Assembly (NCBI RefSeq): GCF_001676155.1
Contig: NZ_LZEW01000033.1
Location: 1-64,000 of the forward strand
DNA: 64,000 nucleotides
Source of the DNA: Morganella psychrotolerans
GTDB taxonomy: Bacteria > Pseudomonadota > Gammaproteobacteria > Enterobacterales > Enterobacteriaceae
Direction: 5' to 3'
The first letter of the stretch is position 1. Every line of letters begins with the position of its first letter. Under the pieces are notes generated by a model, which made no database searches, was not told the origin of the DNA, and saw only the letters and a list, made by a program, of their open reading frames with translations. A program made the translations under genes and the position numbers. Of this stretch, positions 1 through 9,252 are shown piece after piece.

Positions 1-2
1 AA

Positions 3-203
3 TCAGAACAAGCCCGGACCACCATTGCATACACCGCTTCCTTTGCGCATCAAATGAGAGATAAGTATATTTTACTTAAGGCAAATTTACCTGTCCGCGA
101 GTCACACTATCAGAATAATAGGGGACGGATTATGTTAACGAATATGCCCGCACAAACAGCCGCCGGTAATTATCTCTGTTGTCATCAGATGCGCCTTTGT
201 TAA
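3..203 (+). CDS. possible 3' end of a gene entering from the left edge
   Basis: One plus-strand frame is open from the window edge to a TAA at 201-203, giving about 66 residues. The start, if the gene is real, lies outside the window. The first part reads like ordinary protein (ARTTIAYTASFAHQMRDK, then YILLKANLPVRESHYQNN). The tail (MPAQTAAGNYLCCHQMRLC) is less convincing. Its stop overlaps the stop of the opposite-strand permease gene by three bases, a convergent arrangement. I recognise no family. It may equally be a chance open frame. Confidence 0.25.
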   Translation, partial: SEQARTTIAYTASFAHQMRDKYILLKANLPVRESHYQNNRGRIMLTNMPAQTAAGNYLCCHQMRLC

Positions 204-2632
204 CTTTGCAAACTGCGGTATTGCTGTGAATCGCCTAATAATCGGATCCCCAGCACACTGCCACACAGCGAAAGCAGGAAACCGCCAATCAGCGGCAGAG
301 CAATCCACAGCGGCCACTGCGGCTGCCACGGAAAATCAAACACCCGGGTCTGTAACTGCCACAGGGCGATTTCAGCCCCCAATGCCGCGACAACACCCGC
401 CATCGCGCCCAGCAGGGCAAATTCACACCACAGTGTGCGCCGCAACAGGCGTTTTCCGGCTCCCAGTGTGCGGTATACCACCAGTTCCGTTCTGCGCTGA
501 TTCATCCCGACCTGGATTTGCGCCAGCAACAGCAGGACGCCGCAAATCAGTACCAACACAACCATCGCTTCCAGCGCACGGCTGACCTGCGCCAAAATAG
601 TCTGGATCTGTTTGAGCATCGCGCCGGTATCAAAAATACTGATGGACGGATACTGACGATTCATTGCCGTAATTAACCCGTCATTACCTTCATAATGAAA
701 ACTGGTCAGCCACATCGCCGACTGATTTTGTAAAGATGACTGATTGAAAATAAAGAAGAAATTCGGGCGCATACTCTCCCAGTCCACCTGACGGATACTG
801 CTGACCGTGGCGGTGAATGGCTGTGTATCACCGACAAACGTCAGGGTATCGCCCACTTTCAGCCCGAGCTGTTTCACCACTTCCATTTCAATGGAGACTT
901 CCCCGGGCTTCGGCGGCCAGGTGCCGTCCGCCAGTTCATTCATCGGCGGTAATTTATCGTGCCAGGTGAGGCTCAGTTCACGGCGGACAGTATTATTGCC
1001 GGGATCGCGCGCATCCGCCCATGCCAGCGCAGTTTCGCCGTTGATACCGGACAACCGCGCCAGCACAACCGGGTAATATTCTGTCGGCGTTACATTATGT
1101 TTTGCAAGCAACTGATTGACCGGTTCAATTTGTGCCTGCGTCATATTCACAAGGAAATAATTGGGTGTGTCCGGCGGCAATTGTTGCTGCCAGCGCCCGA
1201 TCAGATCCCCGCGCACCATCACCAGTAATCCCAGCAGCATAAAAGAGAGCGCAAATGCGCCGGTCTGTACCAACGTCTGCCCCGGCTGGCGCAGTAAACG
1301 CCGGATAGCCAGTTGCAGGCTTAATTGCCGGAACGGAATTTTCGCCAGCAGCCATAAACCGCCGTAACCCACCACCGCAAGCAGAGCCGCGATCAGCACC
1401 ACTCCCGATAACACCGCCCAGAGCAGCACAGAGGCGTTTGTCAGCACAGCCAGCCCACCCGCAACAATCAGCGCCACCAGCGGCAGATACCAGCGCAGCG
1501 GCCAGACAGGGGAGATAACATCATTGCGCAGCACACGCGTCGGCTGCGTCAGCATCAGTTGACGGTACGGACGCGCGCCGACCAGCACAGTGATCGCCAG
1601 CAGTGTCAGCAGCGCCCAGATCCACGGCCACCAGCCCGGAGCAGGCAGTTCTTTCGGCAACAACGGTGCGAGCAGGCTCATCAGCACAACATCAAACACC
1701 AGCCCGAGCAGCGACCCTGCAACCATTGCCGCCGCCATCAGTACCGCCCATTGTCCGATAACCCAGTAGCGCAGCTCACGGCGACCTGCGCCGAGTGTTT
1801 TGAGCACAGCAATCAATGTGTGGCGGCTGCGGCAATAGTGCGACATTGCCACGGCAACAGCCGCAATCGCCAGTAACAGCGTCAGCAGGGAGGAGAGCAC
1901 CAGGAACTGCTGTGCACGATCAATCGATTTCGCCAGCGCCCCGCCTTCCTGATCCAGTGTCACCCAGCGCTGATCGATACGCAGAGTATCTTTAAATTTT
2001 GCCTGAAACGCAGTCACCGCATCCGGTTCACCGGCAAACATATCACGGTACGTCAGGCGGCTGCCGGGCTGTACCGCGCCGGTTGCGTTCACATCATTTA
2101 AATGAATAAGGACGCGGGGTGCCATCTGAAACGGATTAAACCCGCTGTCCGGCTCCTGGATCAAAAAACCGGCTATTTTCAGATCCGTATCCCCGACTTC
2201 CAGCTTATCGCCCGGTTTCACCGAAAGCAGTTCCGCCAGACGCGGTGCTATCAGGATCTCACCGGGCTGCGGTTTCAGCCCCGGCGGATCAGTTTCTAAT
2301 TCGCCGTAAAGAGGATAAGCATCATCTGCGGCTTTGACATACACCAGTTGCGGCACATCATTGGCAAACACCATGGTGTTAAAACTCATCTGCTGACTCA
2401 GGCGCAGACCGTTTGTCTGTGCGGCGACAAGCCAGGCTGTTTCCGGCGGATGAGAGCCGCGCAGCACTAAATCACCCGCTAAATAATCACGGCTCTGATA
2501 ATTAACACTTTGATTAATGCGATCCCCTGCCCGCCCGAGCGCCAGCACACATGCCACCGCCAGGGTCAGAGAGAGCCAGACCACCAGCAGAGACGGCGTG
2601 CGCCACTCCCGCCAGAACCAGCGCCAGATCAT
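200..2632 (-). CDS. ybbP: ABC transporter permease, FtsX/MacB-like (YbbP)
   Basis: Large inner-membrane permease of 810 residues, close to the roughly 800 of E. coli YbbP. An N-terminal membrane segment (residues about 12-32) is followed by a large periplasmic domain, a group of membrane helices from about 240 to 460, a second periplasmic domain, and a final set of helices from about 685 to 800. This is the duplicated FtsX-type plan of MacB/LolC-like permeases. The start codon overlaps the stop of the ybbA ATPase by four bases (ATGA), so the two are translationally coupled and should form one transporter. The substrate is not known; export or extraction of lipid-like or peptide molecules from the membrane is inferred from relatives. 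The neighbouring tesA is the same neighbour as in E. coli. Confidence 0.93.
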   Translation of the reverse strand: MIWRWFWREWRTPSLLVVWLSLTLAVACVLALGRAGDRINQSVNYQSRDYLAGDLVLRGSHPPETAWLVAAQTNGLRLSQQMSFNTMVFANDVPQLVYVKAADDAYPLYGELETDPPGLKPQPGEILIAPRLAELLSVKPGDKLEVGDTDLKIAGFLIQEPDSGFNPFQMAPRVLIHLNDVNATGAVQPGSRLTYRDMFAGEPDAVTAFQAKFKDTLRIDQRWVTLDQEGGALAKSIDRAQQFLVLSSLLTLLLAIAAVAVAMSHYCRSRHTLIAVLKTLGAGRRELRYWVIGQWAVLMAAAMVAGSLLGLVFDVVLMSLLAPLLPKELPAPGWWPWIWALLTLLAITVLVGARPYRQLMLTQPTRVLRNDVISPVWPLRWYLPLVALIVAGGLAVLTNASVLLWAVLSGVVLIAALLAVVGYGGLWLLAKIPFRQLSLQLAIRRLLRQPGQTLVQTGAFALSFMLLGLLVMVRGDLIGRWQQQLPPDTPNYFLVNMTQAQIEPVNQLLAKHNVTPTEYYPVVLARLSGINGETALAWADARDPGNNTVRRELSLTWHDKLPPMNELADGTWPPKPGEVSIEMEVVKQLGLKVGDTLTFVGDTQPFTATVSSIRQVDWESMRPNFFFIFNQSSLQNQSAMWLTSFHYEGNDGLITAMNRQYPSISIFDTGAMLKQIQTILAQVSRALEAMVVLVLICGVLLLLAQIQVGMNQRRTELVVYRTLGAGKRLLRRTLWCEFALLGAMAGVVAALGAEIALWQLQTRVFDFPWQPQWPLWIALPLIGGFLLSLCGSVLGIRLLGDSQQYRSLQS

Positions 2633-3315
2633 GCCAGTTCCTCCAGTTTGCCGTCAGCGAGTTTTAACCGCCGCTGACAGCGTGACGCCAGGGTCAGATC
2701 ATGAGTGACTAAAATCAGTGTGGTGCCGTGGTCACGGTTCAGGGAAAAGAGTAAATCGGCAATTTTTTCGCCGGTCTGGCGATCAAGGTTACCGGTTGGT
2801 TCATCGGCAAAAAGAATTTTCGGGCGCGTGGAAAAGGCGCGGGCAATCGCAACGCGCTGCTGTTCGCCGCCGGAGAGTTGCGCGGGCATGTGTTTCAGAC
2901 GTTTCTCAAGACCCAGTTGTGTGAGCAGACGCACGGCATTTTCCCGCGAAGCAGATTCTGATTCGCCGCGCAACAATGCAGGCAATTGCACATTTTCCAG
3001 TGCGTTCAGTGTGGGGATCAGCATAAAGGACTGAAAAACAAACCCGACATCCTGCGCGCGCAGTTTTGCCCGAGCTTCTTCATCCAGTTCAGGCAAAGAA
3101 TGCCCCAGAAGATTTACCTCTCCGGACGTGCCGTCATCAAGCCCTGCGATGATCCCGAGCAGGGTCGATTTCCCCGAACCGGACTCGCCGACCAGCGCAA
3201 GTGTATCCTGAGACTCGACAACCAATTCAACACCCTGCAATATAGTGATCTCATTTTCATCCTGACCGACGCGCTTAATAAGATGATGAACTTCAAGAAT
3301 ACGCTCCAACGCCAT
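2629..3315 (-). CDS. ybbA: ABC transporter ATP-binding protein (YbbA)
   Basis: ATPase of the LolD/MacB class, 228 residues. The Walker A motif GESGSGKST lies near residue 42, the signature LSGGEQQRVAIARAF near 146, and Walker B ILFADEPTGNLD near 166, followed by the switch histidine in LVTHD. It powers the YbbP permease encoded immediately downstream with a 4-nt overlap. Its first eleven codons overlap, antisense, the first codons of tesA. The codons for Glu-Val-His-His-Leu are the complement of the tesA start region, an arrangement I recall from E. coli too. Confidence 0.95.
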   Translation of the reverse strand: MALERILEVHHLIKRVGQDENEITILQGVELVVESQDTLALVGESGSGKSTLLGIIAGLDDGTSGEVNLLGHSLPELDEEARAKLRAQDVGFVFQSFMLIPTLNALENVQLPALLRGESESASRENAVRLLTQLGLEKRLKHMPAQLSGGEQQRVAIARAFSTRPKILFADEPTGNLDRQTGEKIADLLFSLNRDHGTTLILVTHDLTLASRCQRRLKLADGKLEELA

Positions 3316-3909
3316 CTCTGTTTCCTTTTTCTGCTGCTGTTCAGCGGGAATGTCTTTGCCGCCGGAACGTTACTGATTCTGGGTGACAGCCTGAGTGCCG
3401 GTTATCGTCTGCCCGCCGAACAGGCGTGGGCGACACAACTGGGGCAACGCTGGCAACAGGCCGGGAACGGCATCACACTGATAAACGGCAGTATCAGCGG
3501 CAATACCGCCGCACAGGGGCTTGCCCGCCTGCCCGCACTGCTGGAACAACACAAGCCGCAATGGGTATTGATTGAACTGGGTGCCAACGACGGTCTGCGC
3601 GGTCTGCCGGTCGCACAAACCCGTGACGACCTTCAGACCATTATTAATACTGTAAATGCCTCCGGGGCGAAACCGTTACTGATGCAGATCCGCATCCCGC
3701 CGAATTATGGCAAGCGCTACACCGAGCGGTTTTCGGCGATTTATCCGGCACTTGCCGCGGACAATGCCATCCCGCTTATCCCGTTTTATATGGAAGCCGT
3801 CGTGACAAATCCACAATGGATACAGGATGACGGCATACACCCGAATGAAACGGCGCAGCCCTATATTACAGACTGGATGGATAAAACATTACTGCCTTAT
3901 TTACACTAG
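3283..3909 (+). CDS. tesA: multifunctional acyl-CoA thioesterase I / lysophospholipase L1 (TesA)
   Basis: Periplasmic SGNH/GDSL hydrolase of about 208 residues, which cleaves acyl-CoA and lysophospholipid esters. The signal peptide MMNFKNTLQRHLCFLFLLLF is followed by a cleavage region SGNVFAA. The catalytic block GDSLS (Ser about 36) lies just after it, a GAND block III is present, and the Asp/His pair is in DGIHPNE near the C-terminus. The frame stays open far upstream, but I place the start at 3283 (or the adjacent ATG at 3286) because it gives the standard signal peptide and length. This start lies inside ybbA on the opposite strand, so promoter and leader are embedded in ybbA coding sequence. 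Confidence 0.95.
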   Translation: MMNFKNTLQRHLCFLFLLLFSGNVFAAGTLLILGDSLSAGYRLPAEQAWATQLGQRWQQAGNGITLINGSISGNTAAQGLARLPALLEQHKPQWVLIELGANDGLRGLPVAQTRDDLQTIINTVNASGAKPLLMQIRIPPNYGKRYTERFSAIYPALAADNAIPLIPFYMEAVVTNPQWIQDDGIHPNETAQPYITDWMDKTLLPYLH

Positions 3910-3970
3910 GGTTGCCGGATTATCCTAAATGATTTGTTTAGAGTATATAAGCAGTTAAGCAGGTAAAGAA

Positions 3971-4756
3971 ATGCAAAAAGCCGTTTTGATCACCGGATGC
4001 TCCAGCGGAATCGGGCTGTGTGCCGCTAAAACACTGAAACTACGGGGATACCGCGTCCTTGCCGCCTGCCGCAAACCGGCGGATTTAGCCGAAATGACCC
4101 GCCTCGGGTTTGAGCCGGTGGCGTTGGATCTGGACTCCCCGGAAAGTGTTGCCCGCGCGGCACAAACTGTGCTGACATTAACAAACAATCGTTTGTATGG
4201 TTTATTTAATAACGCCGGCTTCGGATTATACGGTCAGATAGAGACTATCAGCCGCACTGACCTGGAAAGACAATTTTCCGCTAATCTGTTCGGCACGCAT
4301 CAGTTAACCTGTCTGCTGCTGCCCGCGATGAAACACGCAGGAGAAGGCCGGATAATCCAGACCAGTTCTGTTATGGGGCTGATATCCACCCCCGGACGCG
4401 GCGCATACGCCGCCAGTAAATATGCCCTGGAAGCCTGGTCTGATGCGTTGCGCATGGAGCTTACCGGCACCGGCATTTGTGTCAGTCTGATTGAACCGGG
4501 CCCCATAGCCACGCGCTTTACCGACAATGTCACACAAACTCAGCAGGATAAACCGATCAAAAATCCGGGAATTGCACGTCTTTTTACCGGAAAACCGGAA
4601 GATGTGGTCAACAAAGTTATTCATGCCCTGGAGCACCGCAATCCGAAAATGCGCTATCCTGTAACAGGGCTGACTGTCATTGTTATGTGGCTTAAACGTT
4701 TATTGCCACAACGGCTGATGGATAAAATACTGAATAAAAGACCGCCCGCCGCTTGA
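3971..4756 (+). CDS. ybbO: short-chain dehydrogenase/reductase YbbO
   Basis: Classical SDR oxidoreductase of 261 residues. The cofactor motif TGCSSGIG is at residues 8-15, NNAG at 80-83, the catalytic serine in TSSVMG near 132-133, and the YxxxK pair at Tyr146 and Lys150. A hydrophobic basic stretch near the C-terminus (TVIVMWLKRLLP) could associate with membrane. The E. coli homologue is reported as an NADPH-dependent aldehyde reductase; this substrate assignment is carried over from the family. It sits between tesA and cnoX as in E. coli, 61 nt after tesA, with a purine-rich leader (AAAGAA) before the ATG. Confidence 0.93.
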   Translation: MQKAVLITGCSSGIGLCAAKTLKLRGYRVLAACRKPADLAEMTRLGFEPVALDLDSPESVARAAQTVLTLTNNRLYGLFNNAGFGLYGQIETISRTDLERQFSANLFGTHQLTCLLLPAMKHAGEGRIIQTSSVMGLISTPGRGAYAASKYALEAWSDALRMELTGTGICVSLIEPGPIATRFTDNVTQTQQDKPIKNPGIARLFTGKPEDVVNKVIHALEHRNPKMRYPVTGLTVIVMWLKRLLPQRLMDKILNKRPPAA

Positions 4757-4815
4757 AATGCAGCGCAGCGCCCAGATGTTAACTTTAAGTCCGCCAATTT
4801 ATTAAGAGAATGAAT

Positions 4816-5682
4816 ATGTTATCAAACGCGAATAACACACACAGCACTGATGTTAACGAAAGCAACTTACGCCAGGTTATTGACGCCTCCATGCAGGTGC
4901 CGGTTGTTTTTTTCTTCCATTCCCCGCAATCACCGCAATGTCAGGAGCTGGGTGTCACTCTGGAAAAAATCGCTGCTGAATATGCCGGAATGATGATCCT
5001 CGCCAGAGTGAACTGCGATACCGAACAGATGATTGCATCCCAGTTTGGTCTGCGCGCGGTGCCGACAACCTATTTGTTCCGTGAAGGGCAACCCGTTGAC
5101 GGGTTTGAAGGACCACAGAGTGAAGAAACCATCCGCACATTTTTAGCTAAATTCCTGCCAAATGAATCAGAAATAAAAGCAGGACAAGCAATCGAACTGA
5201 TTGAAGCGGGTGATTTTCAGGCGGCTTTACCGCTGCTGCGTGATGCGCATCAGCTTGATGAACGCAACAGTGAGATCACGTTGCTGCTGGTGCAGACATT
5301 ACTGGAAGTTAATCTTTCGGAAGAAGCTGAAAAAGTATTGAAGTCTGTCCCGATTCAGGATCAGGATACGCGCTATCATAGTTTCTTATCTCAAATTGAA
5401 TTACAAAAACAAGCAGCGGATACCCCTGAAATTCAGGAGCTGCAAACGGCATTTGCCGCAGATGCTGAAAATGCGGAACTCGCGGTACAACTGGCGCTGA
5501 AGCTGCATGAAGTTCATCGTAATGATGAAGCTCTGCCACTGTTATTCAGCTTCCTGAAACGCGATTTGGGTGCGGCGGAAGGTCGTGTGCGTAAAACGAT
5601 GATGGATATTATGGCGGCAATGGGCACGGCGGATAGTACTGCCGCATCTTATCGCCGTAAGCTATACTCATTACTCTACTAA
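4816..5682 (+). CDS. cnoX: chaperedoxin CnoX (YbbN), thioredoxin fold plus TPR
   Basis: Cytoplasmic holdase that in E. coli passes substrates to GroEL and DnaK. The N-terminal thioredoxin-like domain lacks the CXXC active site and has SPQC instead, as expected for this family (E. coli has SQHC). cis-Pro is in VPTTYLF. A TPR-like C-terminal half follows and ends in [10 protein letters not shown] prefer the ATG at 4816 to the one at 4810, because AAGAGA at 4804-4809 abuts 4810 but is six bases from 4816. This gives 288 residues. It is followed by an ERIC repeat. Confidence 0.94.
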   Translation: MLSNANNTHSTDVNESNLRQVIDASMQVPVVFFFHSPQSPQCQELGVTLEKIAAEYAGMMILARVNCDTEQMIASQFGLRAVPTTYLFREGQPVDGFEGPQSEETIRTFLAKFLPNESEIKAGQAIELIEAGDFQAALPLLRDAHQLDERNSEITLLLVQTLLEVNLSEEAEKVLKSVPIQDQDTRYHSFLSQIELQKQAADTPEIQELQTAFAADAENAELAVQLALKLHEVHRNDEALPLLFSFLKRDLGAAEGRVRKTMMDIMAAMGTADSTAASYRRKLYSLLY

Positions 5683-5688
5683 TTATAC

Positions 5689-5814
5689 TATACCCAACGT
5701 CATTCAAGATGCAGGCAGGCGGCAAGGGAAGATAGACGGGAAGCATACATCAGTATGTAACCCGGCTGGCTGAGTGCGGCCAACGAACCTGCAGTTTGAA
5801 TGAATAAGGGTATA
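5689..5814. repeat. ERIC repeat, full length (126 bp)
   Basis: Imperfect palindrome bounded by TATACCC and GGGTATA, with the inner pieces GCAGGCAGGCGGCAAG, GCATACATCAGTATGT and GCCAACGAACCTGCAG. These match the enterobacterial repetitive intergenic consensus. It lies between cnoX and qmcA. Near-identical copies are at 35549-35674 and 57689-57814. Confidence 0.88.
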
Positions 5815-5862
5815 CGCGAATAAATTATTTAACTGACTCATTACTGATAAGGATTTTGGCTC

Positions 5863-6801
5863 ATGGATTTGTTCTCGCTGGGTTTTGTCCCGATTATTAT
5901 TTTAATCGCCGTTATTATCGTAGCAACGGGCGTCAAAACCGTTCCGCAGGGCTTTCAATGGACGGTTGAGCGTTTCGGTCGTTACACTAAAACATTGCAG
6001 CCGGGTCTGCACATTATTGTCCCGTTTATGGATCGCGTTGGTCGTAAAATCAACATGATGGAACAGGTACTTGATATTCCGTCACAGGAAGTTATTTCCC
6101 GCGATAACGCCAACGTAACTATCGATGCAGTCTGCTTTATTCAGGTTGTTGACCCGGTTCGCGCGGCTTATGAAGTCAGTAACCTGAATTTAGCTATCAT
6201 CAACCTGACCATGACCAACTTCCGTACCGTGCTTGGCTCGATGGAACTGGATGAAATGCTGTCTCAGCGTGATTCTATCAACTCCCGCCTGCTGCATATT
6301 GTTGATGAAGCAACTAACCCGTGGGGGATTAAAATCACCCGTATCGAAATCCGTGACGTGCGTCCGCCGAAAGAACTGATTTCAGCGATGAACGCCCAGA
6401 TGAAAGCAGAGCGTACCAAGCGTGCTGATATCCTGGAAGCGGAAGGTATCCGTCAGGCGGCCATCCTGAAAGCAGAGGGTGAGAAACAATCTCAGATCCT
6501 CAAGGCGGAAGGTTTACGCCAGTCTGCGTTCCTGGAAGCAGAAGCCCGTGAGCGTGGTGCAGAAGCGGAAGCCCGTGCAACTCAGATGGTTTCTGATGCA
6601 ATTTCAAATGGTGATATGCAGGCAATTAACTACTTTATCGCCCAGAAATATACCGATGCACTGGCTAAAATCGGTTCTGCTGACAACAGCAAAGTGATCA
6701 TGATGCCACTTGAAGCCAGCAACCTGATGGGTGCTATCGGCGGCGTGGCTGAAATGTTTAATGTATCAAAAGATAAAAACAGTCAGGGTAAATCTGCATG
6801 A
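5863..6801 (+). CDS. qmcA: SPFH/stomatin-like membrane protease regulator QmcA
   Basis: Band-7 protein of 312 residues. An N-terminal membrane anchor ([20 protein letters not shown]) is followed by the SPFH domain ([19 protein letters not shown]) and an Ala/Glu-rich coiled coil with repeats of ILKAEG between residues about 195 and 245. In E. coli QmcA is an inner-membrane microdomain protein that interacts with FtsH-HflKC; that role is family knowledge. The downstream NfeD gene overlaps by four bases (ATGA), the usual stomatin/NfeD operon pair. Confidence 0.95.
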   Translation: MDLFSLGFVPIIILIAVIIVATGVKTVPQGFQWTVERFGRYTKTLQPGLHIIVPFMDRVGRKINMMEQVLDIPSQEVISRDNANVTIDAVCFIQVVDPVRAAYEVSNLNLAIINLTMTNFRTVLGSMELDEMLSQRDSINSRLLHIVDEATNPWGIKITRIEIRDVRPPKELISAMNAQMKAERTKRADILEAEGIRQAAILKAEGEKQSQILKAEGLRQSAFLEAEARERGAEAEARATQMVSDAISNGDMQAINYFIAQKYTDALAKIGSADNSKVIMMPLEASNLMGAIGGVAEMFNVSKDKNSQGKSA

Positions 6802-7250
6802 TTGAACTGATCGCATCGCAGGCAATGTGGTTCTGGCTCTGTTTCGGCGGTATTCTCCTGATCCTGGAGATGCTGGGAACCGGCGGTTACTTGTTGTGGA
6901 GCGGTGTGGCTGCGTTAGTTGTCGCGCTGCTGGTCTGGCTGGTGCCGGGTCTGAGCTGGGAGTGGCAGGGTATTATTTTTGCCGCAATGACAGTGGTCTG
7001 TGCGGTGCTCTGGCGTAACTGGCAGCGCCGCCGCCAGCGGCCCGACAGCACAACACCAAACCAGGTGAACCATAAGCTTATCGGTCTGCGCTCACATCTG
7101 CTGACCGATACTGAAGATGGTTTCAGCCGCATCCGCCTCGCGGACGGCAGCTGGCGTATTCACAGTGTCACCCCGCTTCCTGCCGGTACAGAAGTGGAAG
7201 TGATCGCTGTTGATGGCATTACGCTGACCGTCAGAGCCGTCAGCCGGTAA
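6798..7250 (+). CDS. NfeD-family membrane protein (YbbJ)
   Basis: 150 residues. Two or three membrane segments occupy residues about 8-75 ([20 protein letters not shown], then [15 protein letters not shown] and [14 protein letters not shown]). A soluble OB-fold-like tail follows ([20 protein letters not shown] ... [18 protein letters not shown]), the NfeD C-terminal domain. It is translationally coupled to qmcA, as stomatin partners normally are, so it probably stabilises or localises QmcA. A strong terminator follows it directly. Confidence 0.9.
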   Translation: MIELIASQAMWFWLCFGGILLILEMLGTGGYLLWSGVAALVVALLVWLVPGLSWEWQGIIFAAMTVVCAVLWRNWQRRRQRPDSTTPNQVNHKLIGLRSHLLTDTEDGFSRIRLADGSWRIHSVTPLPAGTEVEVIAVDGITLTVRAVSR

Positions 7251-7275
7251 CGCAGCAGTATCTTTGTCATATCTG

Positions 7276-7308
7276 AACGGCCTCTGTGAAAACAGAGGCC
7301 GTTTTTTT
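7276..7308 (+). terminator. Rho-independent terminator after qmcA-nfeD
   Basis: Ten-base perfect stem (CGGCCTCTGT / ACAGAGGCCG) with loop GAAA, followed by seven T. It lies 26 nt after the NfeD stop. Confidence 0.92.
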
Positions 7309-7341
7309 ACTGATCAAAAATACAGTGACCCGATACCCTGA

Positions 7342-7522
7342 ATGCAGCCAACGCCGTTGCAGAGCAAAGGATGACGCACACTAACTTATTCAGACATTAC
7401 GCTAAATCATTCGTTTTGTGGCAAGGCGGCGAAGTGAAGATATCCCCGGGAGCATACATCAGTATGTGACCGGGGTAGCTGAACAAAGCCAACACAGCCA
7501 CAGAGCGAAGGATGACGCGTAT
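7342..7522. repeat. diverged ERIC-like repeat with an extra 3' half
   Basis: The piece around 7420-7522 carries GGCAAGGCGGCGAAGTGAAG, a palindromic core (CCCCGGGAGCATACATCAG then TATGTGACCGGGG) and AAAGCCAACACAGCCACAGA. These match ERIC in order, but the edges have diverged. A second copy of the right-hand half (TGCAGCCAACGCCGTTGCAG then AGCAAAGGATGACGCA) sits at 7342-7378 and ends in the same AAGGATGACGC seen at 7508-7518. It may be a composite of two insertions. Confidence 0.6.
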
Positions 7523-7523
7523 T

Positions 7524-9009
7524 TTAGGCACCTTTAAAACGGTAGCGCTCATTCACTGAATTAGTCAGGTCCTGAAGAATAATATTAGTCAGCTTATCAG
7601 TGGTATTTAACGCATCCTGCATTACTTTGTTCTGGAAACCCTGCAATAACTGTTTCGCTTTTGCCGGATCCGTTTTGTAGATACTCAGATACTCTTTTTC
7701 CATTGCCTGCTGTTCTTTGGCAAACTGAGCTTCCTGTTTACTGTATTCCGCCTGCACAATTTTCGAATATTTATTAAAATCGATCATTGCCAGTGTCTGT
7801 AATTTACGGAATTTCCAGTGCGCTGAGAGATTATCGGTTTCCGGTGACCCTATTGTATAAGCTTCCACATAGCTGTCTGGTCCGTAATAGACCGGGACAT
7901 AAACAGAGAGTGTCGGCATACCGAATGCAATATAGCGGACATTACCAATCTCTTTTGGTAAGTCTTTTCGCACCTGTAAAATATGGGAATGCTGAGTTCT
8001 GAAGACAGAAATAGGTCGTTTTGTTGTATCCGGATAGGTGGTTGCGTAAGGTGATGTACCTACATTTTCATAATGATTGCGCAGCCCGTTTTTAATATCT
8101 TCCAGACCCAGTTTTTTAGCCGGTTTTAAAAAGACCGGGAGATCGTTAGATTTTACATCTTTAAAATCGGTTTTAGTTTCAGGGTTATACATCTTCTGTA
8201 AGACTAATACGCGGGGATAGTTATAATAACCGTCGCTTTTCGCATTATCTTTTGTATACGCTTTTTTTGAAATTAAATTCGCCGTCTTTCTTCGGATCAT
8301 ATAATCCGTTTTTCTCTGCAAAGGAAATCAGTGTCGGTGATGAAAGGTAATTATCTTTATCATTGATATCAAACTTTTCCAGACGACCCTGGTTTGCCGT
8401 TACATAATAGGTATTCGCAGGAATTTTAGCCGCCATCCACTGATGACCACTACCGGTTTCTAAATACCAGATCCCGTCTTTATCAATAAAGGCGACACCA
8501 AACCCTTCACCTGCGCCTTTTTCTTCAATGATTTTACCTAAACGCATGATCCCTTCTTTTGCTGAGGAAACATACGGTAATACCACATCCGGAATAGCAT
8601 CTTCAATAATCCCGGTGTCTTCAAGATACGGGTCAATTTTTAAAGATGCGTCGTTGGCAAAAATGGTTTCTGTAGCACTGATCCCGACACCGGCATCATT
8701 AAACCCGTTAGAACTGAAACGGAACTGGCCTTTATCATTCCACTCCGGAATAGTGGTATAGCGCATTGCTTTTTCCGGCAGGGTATACGTGAATTTATTT
8801 AAATTCGTTTTAAACTCTGTTTCTTTATTTACTTTTTCCTGATTCACCTGCAACACTTTCGGGTTTGCCGGGTTCATATCTTCATTACGGGCAATATATT
8901 GTGCGCCATCTGAAGAGGCGTCCGCCCCGACAAAAATAGTGGTACATGCAGATGCATCAGTAATCACCAGAGCAACACCCACAGCCAGAGATAAAATACT
9001 ACGTTTCAT
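7524..9009 (-). pseudogene. C69-family dipeptidase, frame broken by one extra base
   Basis: Two overlapping minus-strand frames (9009 to about 8268, then about 8262 to 7524) together encode one secreted peptidase of about 495 residues. A signal peptide (MKRSILSLAVGVALVITDAS) is followed by ACTTIFVG. Cys is the expected N-terminal nucleophile of family C69 Ntn-hydrolases, exposed by processing. RNEDMN and GVGISATE are further family-like blocks. The break is in a run of seven A on the coding strand (8262-8268). Removing one base joins FNFKK directly to AYTKDNAKSDGYYNYPRV, so the protein is otherwise complete. The ATG at 9009 has a good GGAAGG leader. Labelled pseudogene because the frame is broken as written; a sequencing error is likely. 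Confidence 0.8.
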
Positions 9010-9252
9010 AGAAAAGACCTTCCATTGCGTTATGAATTGCGCTTACGCTATCCATTACCAACTAAATTTTCTTTTACGTAGATCGCATAATGCAAAGTCA
9101 ACCACTGCTTTATTCGCAAAACATGGTGTAATTCACTAAATTACGTTTTAATTACGGATGACTGTTTTGGTTAAAATCTCAGGTTATTTTTTTTAGCAGA
9201 GGAATTGATCGGGAGAGGGAATGCAGAATATGAAACAAATAAAAAAACATAA

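Noticed and set aside
1559-1876. Plus-strand ORFs opposite ybbP
   Set aside because: His/Arg/Gln-rich antisense translations of a membrane-protein gene, with no support.
5689-5814. CRISPR array or insertion sequence made of the recurrent 126-bp repeats
   Set aside because: Copies are scattered tens of kilobases apart, have no regular spacers and encode no transposase. They match ERIC.
8245-8321. Programmed ribosomal frameshifting in the C69 dipeptidase at its A7 run
   Set aside because: Joining the two frames needs a +1 shift, whereas an A-rich slippery run typically gives -1. There is no stimulator such as that in dnaX, and six other genes show the same +1 homopolymer pattern.
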